Below, in pieces: positions 44,466 to 57,311 of a DNA stretch of 64,000 bases; the stretch's first letter is position 1; each line of letters begins with the position of its first letter. The notes beneath the pieces were generated by a model that saw only the letters and a list, made by a program, of their open reading frames with translations, ran no database searches and was not told where the DNA came from. Position numbers and translations under genes: made by a program. Source of the stretch: Hanleya hanleyi (taxonomy: Eukaryota > Mollusca > Polyplacophora > Lepidopleurida > Hanleyidae); contig JAVTVY010018770.1 in the NCBI GenBank assembly GCA_036873755.1, positions 1-64,000 on the forward strand, in the 5' to 3' direction.

Positions 44466-44850
44466 CCCATTTTATCCATCCAATTTCTACGTTTCCACTT
44501 CGAACCGGCATTGATTTATCTGAACCCCCTCAGTGCTAAAAATCTGAGGTGTAAATTTCACCTACGAACGTTCGAAGAACCAATCAGAACCTACACACCG
44601 ATTGTGAGCAGAGTGACATCATCCTCAAGTAGCGGCGTCATTCCTCCTAATATGGTGTTCGTATTAGCCCACTATATAGGTCAGCCAATCAATAACGATC
44701 TACTATTACACTATTCGAAATTCAAATGTCTTCGATGCATGTCAGTGACGTCTCGTGTCTATTTATAAGTTCTTTGAACATTTTAGGGGGTCAAATATCA
44801 AGGGAAGTTCGAAGTGGGAACGTAGAAATTGGCTTAATAAAATGAAGACG
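44466..44850. mobile_element. TIR element, about 385 bp (copy 2)
   Basis: Same element as 19938-20315: ends CATTTTATCC / AATAAAATGAAGA with inner CAATTTCTACGTTTCC inverted. Confidence 0.72.
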
Positions 44851-45856
44851 CACTGTGTGAACACATCTTTGAGCTAAGTATTTGATAGGGTGTGCATCAA
44901 GTACTTACGAAACATTTTTTTCCTCCTCAGTTGGGTATTGTTCATGCTCAAAAATCTTATATATTATTCGTTATCCCGATTTCAATAAGATTTCTCTTCC
45001 GTGTTCCCAGGTGAGATACTTAAACAAGATTTTCATAACATGGTGTTGATCATCCGGATTGTTGTCACATATTCCGTATGTAAAATAACCCTATTTTGAA
45101 ATAGCCGCGGGAAACTGAGGCTGACTTCGCTACGCGGCACGGCATCAAGTTCAACTGAGTCACCGATTCGCAAAGGTCAGTTTGAAGGAATGGTAATGCC
45201 CCATAAGCATCTACACCATTAAAGCCGAAATGACTGTGTCTGTCTGTCTGTCTGTGTTTTATAACTCGATGAACACACGGTGTAAAGGTAAAAATATACA
45301 CAATTCGAAGGTATTGGTCAGGAGAATGATGATGCATGGATATAGAATAGGGCAATAATAAGATTGATGCAAGTACTCGTAACGCCTTTGTTCCGCAGAG
45401 AATATTTCTTCGGGTGATATTTGCACATGGTCTCCAATTTAACTCTGCTATATATTGTAATATATGATAAACTTTTCTCGGATTATACCATTAACAAGAA
45501 AAATATGGCTATCGCCATACACCTCAGGCTAGCCCCTTTTGAAGGCAAAATGTAAGTGTATTTATGACTGCTGCTATCAAAATAAAAGTGTCATTTCATA
45601 TCAAATCACGTATATAGTATTGTTGAGCGCAGAGCAGAAGCTTGACGCTGTTAACCTTGGACACGTCTGTAGAAAGTTTGGTGTTCTTTTTGCCCGGTCT
45701 GTCGCCATATGGCCCAAAAATGCTGCTAAGCTGCCCCCATTAAATATAAGAATAAATACAAACAATACGCATAGTACACACAGGTAATTCAAACACATTC
45801 AATTGTGGTAGGCCGAATCTCTCGTCATACCAGGTGAGAACACAATCGCCTATAGT
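44851..45856. other. Duplicated backbone, non-coding
   Basis: Matches 20316-20815 and 27006-27536. Bases 45331-45350 preserve the uninterrupted target of the DIRS-carrying element. A (CTGT)n run is near 45237-45256. No gene. Confidence 0.5.
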
Positions 45857-46445
45857 CACCCCGGAGATTCAGTTCTCCATCCCTTGTGTGCTTTGGCATG
45901 ACATTCCATCCCGTGGAGCATGTTTTCCATCCTGTGGAGCAAAACATGGCCGAAAGTACACGTTTTTCGGCCTCTCCGGGCAGAGTGCAAGATACCGATG
46001 AAAGGGGGCGAAGGTAGGTTGATAATCATGTAGCCTATCAGGGGCCTATTTAATCATAGAAAAGTTGTGATCACAATTCCCTCTCTGTCAAGATCCCGTT
46101 TTCCGTAAATAAGCTACACAGTTAGAGCTGTTGTGGGTATGTTGACAGACAAGCCCGCATTATACCCCTGATTGGAGTCATTTTTATCACATGGTCCGTC
46201 CGTTTTCAATGAAATATACTGCCAATGTTACTAGTATACATATCTGTTGTTGTTTAGTCAGTTAAACTGACTAGAGAACCGCTGATGAACTCAGCTGAAC
46301 TAATTGTATTGCGGTAGTCCATACCACGGAGCACGACAAGCCATCCCTTCGAGCAAGAAAAACTTGAAAGAATTGATTTCATTGCTATAGCGATTCCTGA
46401 ATTTCGATGTTGAAGAATTGAAAACGAAATGACTTTAGCATTTCA

Positions 46446-47335
46446 TCCACTAGCATGACTGCCCGGTTATTGGACACTTTTTATGAATAAGGGTCTGCAG
46501 GTCGGCCATGCAACCACGTATGGTAACATTGAATTAAAGACTACATCTTTAGTCATGAATCATCATAAAAAATAATGAAGAAAAAATACGGAGAGAGACT
46601 GGGAATAGTTGAAACGCAGGGACCATTCACGGTATGAAAATGCAAGTTTGCTCACAGTTATTGGACACTTTTTCAGTGATGGATTGATTTGAAACTAATC
46701 AACTCACTGTGAAATTGTTTGTCCTACAGTCGTTAGTAAACCTCCAAGAATATTTAAACATGAATCAGCACTGTAGCCCACAAATGAGTTTTGGAATGAG
46801 CGTCGAAGATTCAACCGGTCCCAACTTTTGCAGTGTATGGGAGTGCCCATTATCCTTGGCTGTCCATCAGCGCTATTGCCAGTGTGAGCCACATGTCATG
46901 CTATCGTAAACTGGCTGCTCTCGGGAATTGGTCTATTTTTAGACGGAGTGGTGGGGAGATATATACATCGTCTGCCAAACGCCGGTCGCGTTGCACACTG
47001 AGATTCAAAATAAAGATTCTCTATATTTGTGGGAACATTTTCAGCCAAATTTCGTTGAATTTAATCATACCTGCAATCGGGAATGAAACTGAGAAACTGG
47101 AGGAAATTTTCTGACGCATTTTTTTTACCCAAATTTGTGACACTATTTCCGACCCGCACTAGGGCTAAACGTGCACAAATTCCGTGAGTAAACAGAAATT
47201 TATTAGCATATCTTTGAAACTATAAAATTAAATTTGTATTACAGTTGTCATGTAATATTCCCAGAAAATAGCCCCACTGCATTTAGGTGTCCAATAATAG
47301 GGCCTGTCCAATAACCGGGCAGTCATGCTAGTGGA
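46446..47335. mobile_element. Nested TIR element (890 bp)
   Basis: Ends are inverted copies of TCCACTAGCATGACTGCCCG continuing GTTATTGGACA. The GTTATTGGACACTTTT motif recurs inside at about 46658. No transposase recognised; two short frames at 46709-47114 are unconvincing. Confidence 0.72.
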
Positions 47336-50182
47336 TTTTTTGTCCCGATCAACCGCGAACAGGCCGGACTAGGAATATTATTTGTATTGTTTAATACATG
47401 TGACCCGGCTCATGTAGGCTATATCGATAACATGAGAAGGTTCTTGGTGAATGATGTCGTTGATTTCAGTTTATTCACACAGTATTGGATTTTGCTCTGA
47501 ATGTCCAAACAAGGACAAGTTCCATAATACAGACAAATTTCTATATAACAAAAGGGGCAGCGACTGTCGTCACCTGTCCTGTTAAAATAATAAAACAAAA
47601 AGACAAACTATAGTTATGCGACATTCCATAACAAACGCGTTCGTTGTCATCAATAGTTATCTCATCAACATTTACCGGTAATTCAACCAGACAATCAAAT
47701 ACTTAGTATTAAATCCATCAATACAAATGCAAACTTTTTATTATATGATCATTACCACTTGGTGCATTACTCGCCCAGAAAGGACAATCAAGATTAATAG
47801 CTTGACCTTGAAATTACATCAATTACATCAGCTCATGATGGCACGATTTATCAATGTTATCCTGAATGTTCAGTTAATAAATGTCAATAATTCAGTTAGT
47901 AAATGTCAATAATTCAGTTACATACAAAATCAGTTACATAATGCACTCTGTCACAGTACTTATTTAATAGTTCTCAGAAATTAACTAACCTTGTGACACA
48001 GACAGCCTTGCTTATAATAATTCGTCAACACTGACAGATTCTATCAGGATCTTCCTGAAACAATATAAATCAATTCTATTCATTCTTGAATCCATGTACA
48101 TCATGCACATTCTTGATCATAATAAAATCTCCAATGACTCAAATAGATTTAATCAGAACGATATAAATTTGATACCAATTCAGAGTTTAGCGAGTCAATC
48201 ATATAGGAATGGGGGGAAATGAACAGGGGGGGGGGGGAGTCGGATCTAGTTCCACGTGCCAGCAACGTAAATAGGTCAGTGACTGCCATGTTAAGTTTTA
48301 GGCGCCAACAGTACAATTTACAGCGTGTCTTTGGTACAGAGTTTGCCAAAGATCTCCGCTAGATTTAGTTCAGTACGTTCAAACTAATTACTGACAAATA
48401 AATCATGAGAACTCACTATTGTAAATGCCGCAATCTGCACACAACACACCGAATGCAATTCCAGACAACTGTTGCACTTTTCAACGAGCAGCGTTCTAAC
48501 ATCTTCATCCGGTTTCAACAGCTGTAGTTACCAATCTCACGTTCGGCTATTTCCGTATTGGCGGAACGAGCCTCTCACATAGAACGCACAACTCCCCACT
48601 GGTGGGGAGCGTATGACGATCACGTAGTGAGCCGGATACGAAATAGTGCCTTTGATAATCAAGAGATTCGGGCGCATTTTATTGTGAAATTCAGTTAATT
48701 TTAACCAAACGAACATAATTCATTCAAATTATACAAAACTATTTCTATGTTTAGTTGAATAATAGCAATCTATCAGAACTCAGCAACTGGGCTAATTTTC
48801 GTCAATACGGAAATAGACGAATGCGAGATTGTTTCCGCCGAAAATTAATTGTGCGCATGATAAAATAAGATTCTTTATTGTACTGAGCATCCCATTTGGG
48901 ACAGAGTACAAAACACATAAAAAGTAGAATAAATAAGAAAGTAAACAAACAGGTGCGATGTTTCCGTTTTCGCTCCCAGAAATCCACTAGGCCAGAGGTC
49001 AGTTTTCGCAGCTAAAGTGAGTTCTGGGGCTAGATTGCTGTAGTTACGTCATGAACAAGGCGAAAGTATCGCCACCTATCGGCGGTATTCGGAAACACTA
49101 CTCTAGACTATAGAAACCAAGGGATGCAACTCTCATAGCAAATGCATATACTTCGAATTAGGGGCTACATGAGAAAGGAAACAACAATAGGCGCACACCC
49201 GCCCACATACACATAACATAAATTGCGGACGTTACCGTAGACCCATCATAAATTTCTAGTTTCTCGGGTCAACGCACTCGTCACTTTGTGCGCTGTGGGG
49301 TGTGACATCAGGATTTTCAGCTCGAGACAGGCAGTATTCAACGAGTGTTTTATTACGATGTCCATATTGAATGTTTCTATATTACCAAAGATAACAGAGG
49401 AAGGACTTTGCAAACCTATATGATCCACGTCCGATAACAGTAAAAATATGACATCGACATGTATACCGTAGATCAATAATTTGCGGTACCGAACCTTAGA
49501 CAATGTTGGTCGTATCAAGAAGATTTTGAGGCACAGTAATCCCAGAACTTCCCACTAAAGTTGCCGAATCTCATTCGGCTGTCAAATGTTGGAGCGCGAA
49601 CTATGTCCTTAGCAACAGTGTTTCGCCGTGCGCTAACAGGGGACAACTGCGCTCAGGATGGTGCACTATTGCCTTGAGACCGTGCGCTATTACCATCGCC
49701 TCTAGACTGTTAGCTACTGCAGAACATGTAATAGTTCCTGTGCTATACATGTAATATGGGGAATTACAGAATATCATACGACCAATCAGGATGAACAATT
49801 ACGGTATCAGGTTTTATAATAAATTTTATGACAGATGGCTAACTGTTGAAATAGTGTTGGAAAATTAATATTCTGGGTGGGGAGCACACCTATTCTTTCT
49901 TGATTTCACTTTTTTTTAGAGCATAAAATGAAATAAAAACCGAGTCACTGCACCACTGTTTTAAGGGGTTCACCAAAATCAGAATACTTTTGTTCTTCAC
50001 CTAATACTGTCACGGAACAAATAACGGATTTATTAAAAGCTTCATTTTATATTATAAATTCAACAATATAACCATTTGTAATGTTTCGTCGGTAAAGGAT
50101 ACCGTTCACTTGCTTGACCAGCATGTTTCGACATTTGTGATGCAGCGTATTTCACAAATTAAGAAGAATTTATCTGTTTTTT
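47336..50182. other. Interior of the 4.8-kb element
   Basis: AT-rich, no recognised gene. A G11 run is near 48226-48237. A pair CTATTTCCGTATTGGCG (48547) and CGTCAATACGGAAATAG (48799) is inverted and may bound a further small element. The 90-codon minus-strand frame at 49246-49518 resembles nothing I know. Confidence 0.45.
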
Positions 50183-50674
50183 TCTTGCTCCAAGGGATGG
50201 CTTGTCGTGCACCGTGGTATGGACTACCACAATACAATTAGTTCAGCTGAGTTTGTCAACGGTTCTCTAATCAGTTTAACTGACTTTACAACAACAGATG
50301 TGTATACTAGTAACCTTGGCAGTATATTTCATTGAAAATGGACGGACCATGTGATAAAAATGACTCCAATCGTGGATATGATGCGAGCTTGCCTGTCAAA
50401 ATACCCACAACAGCTCCAACTGTGTAGCTTATTTACGGAAAACGGGATCTTGACAGAGAGGGAATTGTGATCACATCGCTTCTATGATTAAATAGGTCCC
50501 TGATAGGCAACATGATTATCCACCTACCTCCGCTCCCGTTTATCGGTATCTTGCACTTTGTCTGGAGAAGCCGAAAAGGTGTACTGTTTTCCTCCACAGG
50601 ATGGAAAACATGCTCCACGGGATGGAATGTCATGCCAAAGCACACAAGGGATGGAGAACTGAATCTCCGGGGTG

Positions 50675-51732
50675 ATAGTGTTCCATGATAGTGTTCAGCA
50701 GGCCGCGTGTCAGCACCTATGTGTACGACAAACATTTATGTCAGTGAGTCATGTTGAGTCAATGTAAGAAGGAAGTGAATCATTTGCAATGTCTGAACGA
50801 AAGTCCACCTGTATAATGAGTATGAATTGCCGAAGTGTTATAACAGTACAAATGTCCGAGAATTGAAAACAGTATACATACTGTTATATTTGAAACACTC
50901 TCAGAAAGTGTTGAAAAAACAAATTGTATTTAACATTATAGTTTTGTATCAGGAGCAATACAACACATTACAATGCTGAATTTATGTGTTGTATTGCTCC
51001 TGATACAGAACTATAACGCTGGATATAACATTTGTTTTCAACACTTTCTGAGAGTGTTTCAAATACAATTTATTTAATAGTGTCACTTCTCGAAAATTTA
51101 TTATGTAAATACAACTTCCATTTAACAGCCTACTGAAATATCCAATATGATATGATAAGCCAAAACATTTTTCCCTATCCTAAATTTTCTTTAATGCAAA
51201 TTATTGAACTTGAATGAACCTTACATTTTGTCCATTTTATATAATGTTGACACGGTGAAATCTGATAGTTCACAAGTTCACAGTTTACAACTGCTGTAGA
51301 CTACAGCTATATTTTCAATTTATGATCGAATACATCTGCGGTAACCCACTAAATTCAAATATGGTATTTTCTTGGGGCGATTCACCCAGTGTACCACGTG
51401 GGCTATAACCTCATTTGCATAGAGGTTCTGGGAATGCATGTGCTGATATTGGGGCGGTATGTGTTTTCCCACTGACGTCGCCTGAGTGCTAAAGATCAGA
51501 CGCATGTTTTTCTCCTTTATATCTCTCGTCATCGGATTTAAATTATCAGTTTCTGTAGAGGTGTGGCCGATCGGCAGCTTCACAAGGAATAAAGCCATGG
51601 CAATAGCTGATTTTCTGAATGGGCATCATTCGTAGTCATTCTTCGTTTGACAAAGTCGAGCCATGACAGCAGAAGATGTCACCAAGTCGAAGACTTTCCG
51701 AAAGAATTCGTGATCTCTTTAACCTCTCCGAA
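50675..51732. other. End of duplicated backbone and unassigned DNA
   Basis: 50680-51170 matches 27537-28118, including a palindromic repeat (50880-51065). From 51171 nothing was recognised. Confidence 0.45.
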
Positions 51733-52130
51733 TCATCTTCACAAGTCCAGGTAAATCCTAAATCCTCGCAGAGGGTTTACCTGGACATTTTTGGTGATTG
51801 GAATAAGTTCTTGAGTAGATACCTCTATTATACAATCTCGTACATTTCATCCCCCGCGCTTGTTTTGAATTAGCATGTCGGTATCCCAAGCCTGTGGTTT
51901 TTGCTTTGACTTCCGATGTCGATTTCAGACTGACATCAAAGCAGTTCGCCCGCGATGAAATTCAAACTTGTCACTACTCATACCTCGCAGCCTATTGGTC
52001 TAATCAACTAGCTTAGCGCGTTCACTGATTGGGTTGACTTAGAGATTTATATCCAGAACTCGTATGGGAAACTAAACAAGTCAGTGTATCGATCCTAACA
52101 GATCAATCGATACACTGGCTCGCGAGGATG
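51733..52130 (+). mobile_element. Hairpin-ended repeat family, copy B
   Basis: Best-preserved copy. Left hairpin: GTCCAGGTAAA ... TTTACCTGGAC. Right hairpin: CAGTGTATCGAT ... ATCGATACACTG, then GCTCGCGAGGATG. Flanks of copies A, B and C differ outside these limits. Confidence 0.7.
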
Positions 52131-52930
52131 CTCCGAATGTGCCAATATCTGAACGAATTAAGCGCCAGGAAATGTGTTGTATATTTCGTCACATTGATTG
52201 TTTTGAATTCACATGTTCGTATCCGTAAATTTTTTGTTTTATCGTTTATTCCGACCTGAATTTCAATGAGCTCGTTTCCCAGCATTTTCTTCGCATAATC
52301 CACGGCTTGTAATAAACACGTTTTAGTATACAGACATCCCACGAATCTAGCCGGATGCTATTTTAAACGGACGGTTCGAGTACTAGGTATACAGCCCATG
52401 TGTGCATACAGGGCTAGCACTGAGTATACAGACCAGCATTATGGTGGATGCTGAATGTGTGACTGGCATACCCACTGATGGTAATAGATATTCAACAGGT
52501 CTGGGTATAAATCTGGCGATCGATGAACGGATTTGTGCGAATGGATCGAATGAACAGCTCAGATTTAATTCGCAAAACATCTTAAGTCTTTATGTGAACG
52601 ACCTTGTTCCTTACATGTATAATCTCCAGCCATGGAGCTTATATAAGCTCTAAACCTATTTGGATTTAAGCGCTAGGACAAACTTAATTTTGGACACGTA
52701 GTCGAGTTAAATTAAGACACAGTTTTCACCACTATATTTAAACGAGGCTAAAATCTGGATCACAGACACAGCTCAGATTCACAGTCACATCTCATCGAGT
52801 GTATGAGGATGTGTAATGTCATACAGTCAAACCTCTCTTACCAGTAGTTTGAACACCGTCCTTACCATGAATGAAATAGAAATGTACTTGTAATCGTGCA
52901 CGCAGTTTTAAAGGCTATACTATACTACTA
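52131..52930. other. Unassigned intergenic DNA
   Basis: No gene or repeat seen; the 83-codon frame at 52402 has no recognisable features. Confidence 0.4.
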
Positions 52931-53065
52931 CTAGTGGCAACGATTTGGTGTAAGACTCACGAAATATAATTGACAAAGGATCTGCTGCAAGTTGTATTGT
53001 CAGTCTTTTGTCCAGGATATTGTCTTTTCAATGGGAGGTCTTACACCAAAGCCTTGCCATACTAG
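52931..53065. mobile_element. Small MITE (about 135 bp)
   Basis: Inverted ends CTAGTGGCAACGATTTGG / CTAGTATGGCAAGGCTTTGG, each followed by TGTAAGA. Confidence 0.6.
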
Positions 53066-53488
53066 TTTTCGTACAATATGAAAATACGATAACATGATGG
53101 AAATATTTTCCTTAAAAATTCTGGTTCTCTTATGTCAATACTAAGCAATCGTCTGGCGAATATAATGTACGTGTCATTATTGTTGTTATCTATATCATTC
53201 TCATGATTCCAGTATTATATTATGTTTCAGTTTGTTATTGAGTAGCTCAGTTGTATCAACTGGAATTCCAGCTTCTTCTAGTAGAATTGTGTCAGATCGT
53301 AGATTTTGGGAGATCCTAATTCGTACCGTTACAAACCTAATACATGTCTGTCCACAAGACTCCAGTTTCTTCCATGACATTCATGCAGTTATATGTTTAT
53401 GACATAAAAGATCTCATCAAACACACATGTATGCGAACTTAGTGACATCATTGAGCCTAGCTCTGCAGCTGGTACGCTCCGTCGTGAC
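53066..53488. other. Unassigned intergenic DNA
   Basis: Nothing recognised. Confidence 0.4.
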
Positions 53489-53954
53489 TACAGGCCCGCA
53501 AAACAAGAGTTTTGCGGGGGTGTGGGCGGTGGTATTAGGGTGAAGTGTCGAAATATGGTGTCTCTATATATAACCCCATGCTTTATATAAATCCACATCA
53601 AGGTGTGAAACGGACTTTGGGTGAATCGAGAAATAAACGGTTTACCGCCAAACAAAATACATCAGCATATTATACAAGTATCACTTTATATATTCCCGTC
53701 GTCAAATTAGTAAATTTGTGCAATTTTTTACCTTTGCCGGGCGATTCAAAATCCAACGTAACTGTCCATCCATCTAGGAACAGTTAGATTATGGCGGGCT
53801 TCGTTCTCAATTCTAATTGGTCAGTCGCGACACGCCGCCGGCAAGAGAGGTCACGCACTGATCAGCTGTCGCAGCTGACCAATCAGAATTGAGAACGAAG
53901 CCCGCCATAATCTAACTGTTCCTAGATGGATGGACAGTTACGTTGGATTTTGAA
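53489..53954. mobile_element. Truncated relative of the hAT-like foldback element
   Basis: Starts TACAGGCCCGCAAAACAAG and matches 16308-16740 through the hairpin centre; the second arm stops at about 53954 after TTGGATTTTGAATC, so one end is lost. It lacks the palindromic arrays. Confidence 0.75.
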
Positions 53955-54667
53955 TCAATTTTAATTCTGGCGAATCCGATTGATTCTTGAGTATTTCTTT
54001 CAACGGTTCGAGAATATCCGAAGGATTACCTGTTTCCTTGAGCTTTTTCGACAATCTATTTGTGGAATTCGAATAGTGTACCATTTCAGATGAACTATCA
54101 TAAATCTAGACAAATTCCAGGGACAACAATGCGAATAAAAACCTCCCCCCACTATTGAGAAAGTGAGACTGTTATCCATTTGGAATTAAAAACTGTTTGC
54201 GACTACATCGTGATCATTTAGTGTTGCTCTGTAAGCTGCCATTCTGTCTTGGGCGTCGATTGTTGGAGTAAGACGCCACGCAAAATGAAAAACAAATTCC
54301 GATTGCTTTTGGAGAATAGCGTGAACAGCCCTAAATATACGGTCAGGCTGCTCGGATCTCTTCTCTGGTGTTCGAGTCTGGGGTCTTGAATATAGGAATC
54401 TGTGGTCAGACCTCAAAACTTCATTTTTCACCAATATGTATCTTGGACAACTTAGCAATGCCACAGATCCTGATGAAAAGCGAATGCGACGGCATGCGAC
54501 TTGTACATAAGTCCAAATTAACCCAACAGCGTCGCCGTTGACGTCTCATGTCGGCCTCGTATCGACATTGTCTCTCAGCTAGTTGGTGTTTTCAGCATGT
54601 TATTGTTGTGGAGATCAAGTTTTCTTCTTCATCTCGTCAACCGTAAACACGAAAGGCTTTTGCCATA
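53955..54667. other. Unassigned intergenic DNA
   Basis: A 92-codon minus-strand frame (54186-54464) is present but resembles no family I recognise and has no support. Confidence 0.4.
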
Positions 54668-55309
54668 AGGTCCGTGTAACCTTGCACAGTTCAATTTTCG
54701 TTTTTTGTTTTGGTTTTTGAAAATCAAAAATTAAAATTGACTGTCAATTTTCTATTTCCGTTTTTCATTTTCGGTTTCTTAAAATCAAAAATTGAAATTT
54801 GACAATCAATTTTCGTTTTTCTTCGCGCAAAAAGGAAAATCATACATTGAAACTTGCGTCGACTTGTCCGGATTTCGCTTTTTTATTTTAATTTTGACGT
54901 GCCAATGATAACTGCGCACGCGCAAAGCTTATGATGTAACTCCCCTTCCACGGAGTAGTATGGAAAGCGCAACTCGGGTTGTATAGGTAGGTGTGAAGTA
55001 TAATACGGAAAACCAGTAGGGTGAAAGATATGAGAGTTTGACTACACTATAGATCCCTCGAGTCAGGCATTCGAGCTGGATTGTAATGGGCCAACTGCGC
55101 ATGTGCAGGATCGAGTAGGCTTATGTGCAGCAGGTGAAAGCATAATTTGGAGAACAACGGGGTTGCTACACATGGGAGTTTCATTAAAGTAGGGTAGTAT
55201 AATAAATACGCGGGTACCCCCAAAGAAACTTCCCGTGACGATGCGTTGAAGCGGTTGACACCCGCACTGAATGCGTTGAAGCGTTTTTGACGCTGAACGT
55301 TTTCGGGCA

Positions 55310-55500
55310 TCTGAACGCTCCAACGATCCAGGTCCCCAATTCAGAGAAGAAAGTTTGGACCTGAAACGTAGAATCATTCAGACGTCTGGTGTCAATCGTG
55401 GCATTTGAAGCCGTCAATGCTTCAGGTCCCAAAAATAGAGAAAGATGATTGGACCTGAAGCGTTGAAGCATTCAGACGCCTGGCGTCAATCGTGGTGGTT
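55310..55500. repeat. Short repeat pair
   Basis: GACCTGAA-CGT-GAA-CATTCAGACG, CTGG-GTCAATCGTGG occurs at about 55360-55400 and 55453-55495, with an inverted AGGTCCC copy between. Confidence 0.6.
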
Positions 55501-55854
55501 GTGTGCTTGTTTGAAATGGTGGTTTACGGGCCGCTTGCCATATACAGATTTCGAGCCCCATCACTGCGATGCTTATTCTTATTGGTATTACAGCTTTGTT
55601 GGTATCTTTATAAATACTATATTTCAAATAATAACAAATAGCGGTTGTGTGCATGAATTGTTTTATATCTCTCTAAACATCTATTTATACGACGCGGGTT
55701 GCGTTTTCTATTCTACTCGTCGCAAGGAAGTGACGTCATAACTCTTCCGCGTGCAAACTTAACATTGATACGTCAAAGTTACAATCAGAAAACGAAAAAC
55801 GGACAAGTCGAGGCAATTTTCAATATTTGATTTTCATTTCTGTGCGAGGCAAAA

Positions 55855-56480
55855 CAAAAAATTGAAATTGAAAAGGACCTTGTATCTTTAGATGGGTAAA
55901 TGATCCCAGGTCAGGTGCAATACAGAAGTACCTATATATAATACTTCCACTACAAAAAAATTGTTCAATTGGCATGAAGTACAATATTATATTGTATACT
56001 CAGAAAAGTTTCAAGGCACCGAGTCTCATGATCTCGAGTAACAGGGCCGTGAAGTAGTGCCTTCGTGCAAAATAGTTGATTCTGAGGTGAAATTCTTATC
56101 GTTCTCTGTAAAGATATGAAGATAAACGATAACCAGAACCAGATTTGTTCTACGACTACGTGTTGGAACAGCGAGTATGCTGTATCAAGCTGGTTTTGGT
56201 TATCGCTTATCTTCACATGTTTATAGAAAGCAATATGAGGTGTTTTCGCCTCAAAATTGGTGATTTTGCAATGCACTACTTCACGGCCCTGTTATTCGAG
56301 AATGATGAGACTCAGTGCCTTGTAACTTATACAATATACAATATAATCTTGTACTTCATGCCAACTGAACAATTTCTTGTATATGCATTTTTTTTTGGTA
56401 CTTCTACCGCACCTATTCTGGGGCCATTTTCATATCTAAAGATACAAGGTCCTTTATCGTCAAATTTCAATTTTCGTTTT
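55855..56480. repeat. Palindromic (foldback) element
   Basis: The left half (AAGGACCTTGTATCTTTAGA, then TGGCATGAAGTACAATAT, CAGGGCCGTGAAGTAGTG) is repeated inverted in the right half, centred near 56155, with arms of about 270 bases. Overlapping frames on both strands here are a by-product. Confidence 0.8.
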
Positions 56481-56553
56481 TTTGTTTTTGTAATCCCAAA
56501 ACCAATCAAAATACTTAAAGTACTGATGTCGGGTTTACTTGCATCAGAAGGGT

Positions 56554-56910
56554 TATCTGCACAAGCCCAGGTAAACCCTAAATCCTCGCAGCTTGTCGTT
56601 GGGTCTATTACACAATCTCGTACATTTAATCCCCAACAGTTGTTTTGAATTAGCATGTCGGTATCTGAAGCCTGCGATTTTCGATTTCAGTCTAACTTCA
56701 GAGGTAGTCTGGCCGGCGATGATCTTCAAACCAGTCGAAACTCAAACCTCGCTGTGTATTGGCCTGATGAGCTGCTTCAGCTCGCTTACTGATTGGCTCG
56801 GTTTAGCAGAACCCCCTCGAGCTATTGATATCCAGAACTGTTATCGGGAACTAACCAAGCCAGTGTATCGATCATAAACCTGCTGATTGATACACTGGCT
56901 CGCGAGGATG
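56554..56910 (+). mobile_element. Hairpin-ended repeat family, copy C
   Basis: Related to 51733-52130; the left hairpin's second half is deleted (GCCCAGGTAAA is present without its partner) but the right hairpin GCCAGTGTATCGAT ... TGATACACTGGC and CTCGCGAGGATG are intact. Confidence 0.65.
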
Positions 56911-57104
56911 CAGAGGATTTGTGATCAAAAAAGGGAGGAAATCGTCCTCAAGCTGTTCGGTTTGTAGGGCCAAACTTTCACTTTGATGAAAAGGATATGA
57001 AATGGACCATTTTGTACAGTCTACATGCTGAATTATAAGACACGAACTAAGGAAGGGCTGCAGATGCACGAAAACGGATTTATGGCGCACCAAAGTTGGT
57101 ACAT

Positions 57105-57311
57105 TGGCTTATTTTCTTATTTTTAGGCACTTTTCGGTGCAGATTTTCCTTTACTACAAAAATCGGACACCTTCAACCAAAACCAATTTTAGCTATTTTA
57201 AACACAAATAATTCTGAAATATTCAGTCTAAATATGATTTTGGTTGAAGGTGTCATAATTTTGCAACAAGATTTTGTCGACTAAATGCGATGAAAAGTGC
57301 AAATAAGCCAA
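57105..57311. mobile_element. MITE (about 207 bp)
   Basis: Inverted ends TTGGCTTATTT...GCACTTTTC and an inner inverted pair GACACCTTCAACCAAAA / TTTTGGTTGAAGGTGTC. Confidence 0.7.

Larger units (their letters stand above)
45857..50674. mobile_element. 4.8-kb TIR element with ~490-bp inverted repeats
   Basis: Starts CACCCCGGAGATTCAG and ends with its inverse; the match runs 45857-46350 against 50183-50674 with few differences. The 5-base target duplication ATAGT (45852-45856, 50675-50679) is confirmed by the single copy in duplication copy 1 (27532-27536). A CAC start and 5-base duplication recall Transib, but TIRs this long are not typical and no transposase was recognised, so superfamily is open. 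Confidence 0.82.
37882..51170 (+). repeat. Segmental duplication, copy 2
   Basis: Partner of 7690-28118 in the same orientation, about 10 kb downstream of its end. It lacks the large insertions of copy 1 and carries its own LINE (38788-40733) and 4.8-kb TIR element (45857-50674). Confidence 0.85.

Noticed and set aside
45857..50674. Polinton or Transib identity for the 4.8-kb element
   Set aside because: TIR length suits Polinton but ends are CAC and the duplication is 5 bp; for Transib the TIRs are too long and no transposase is seen.
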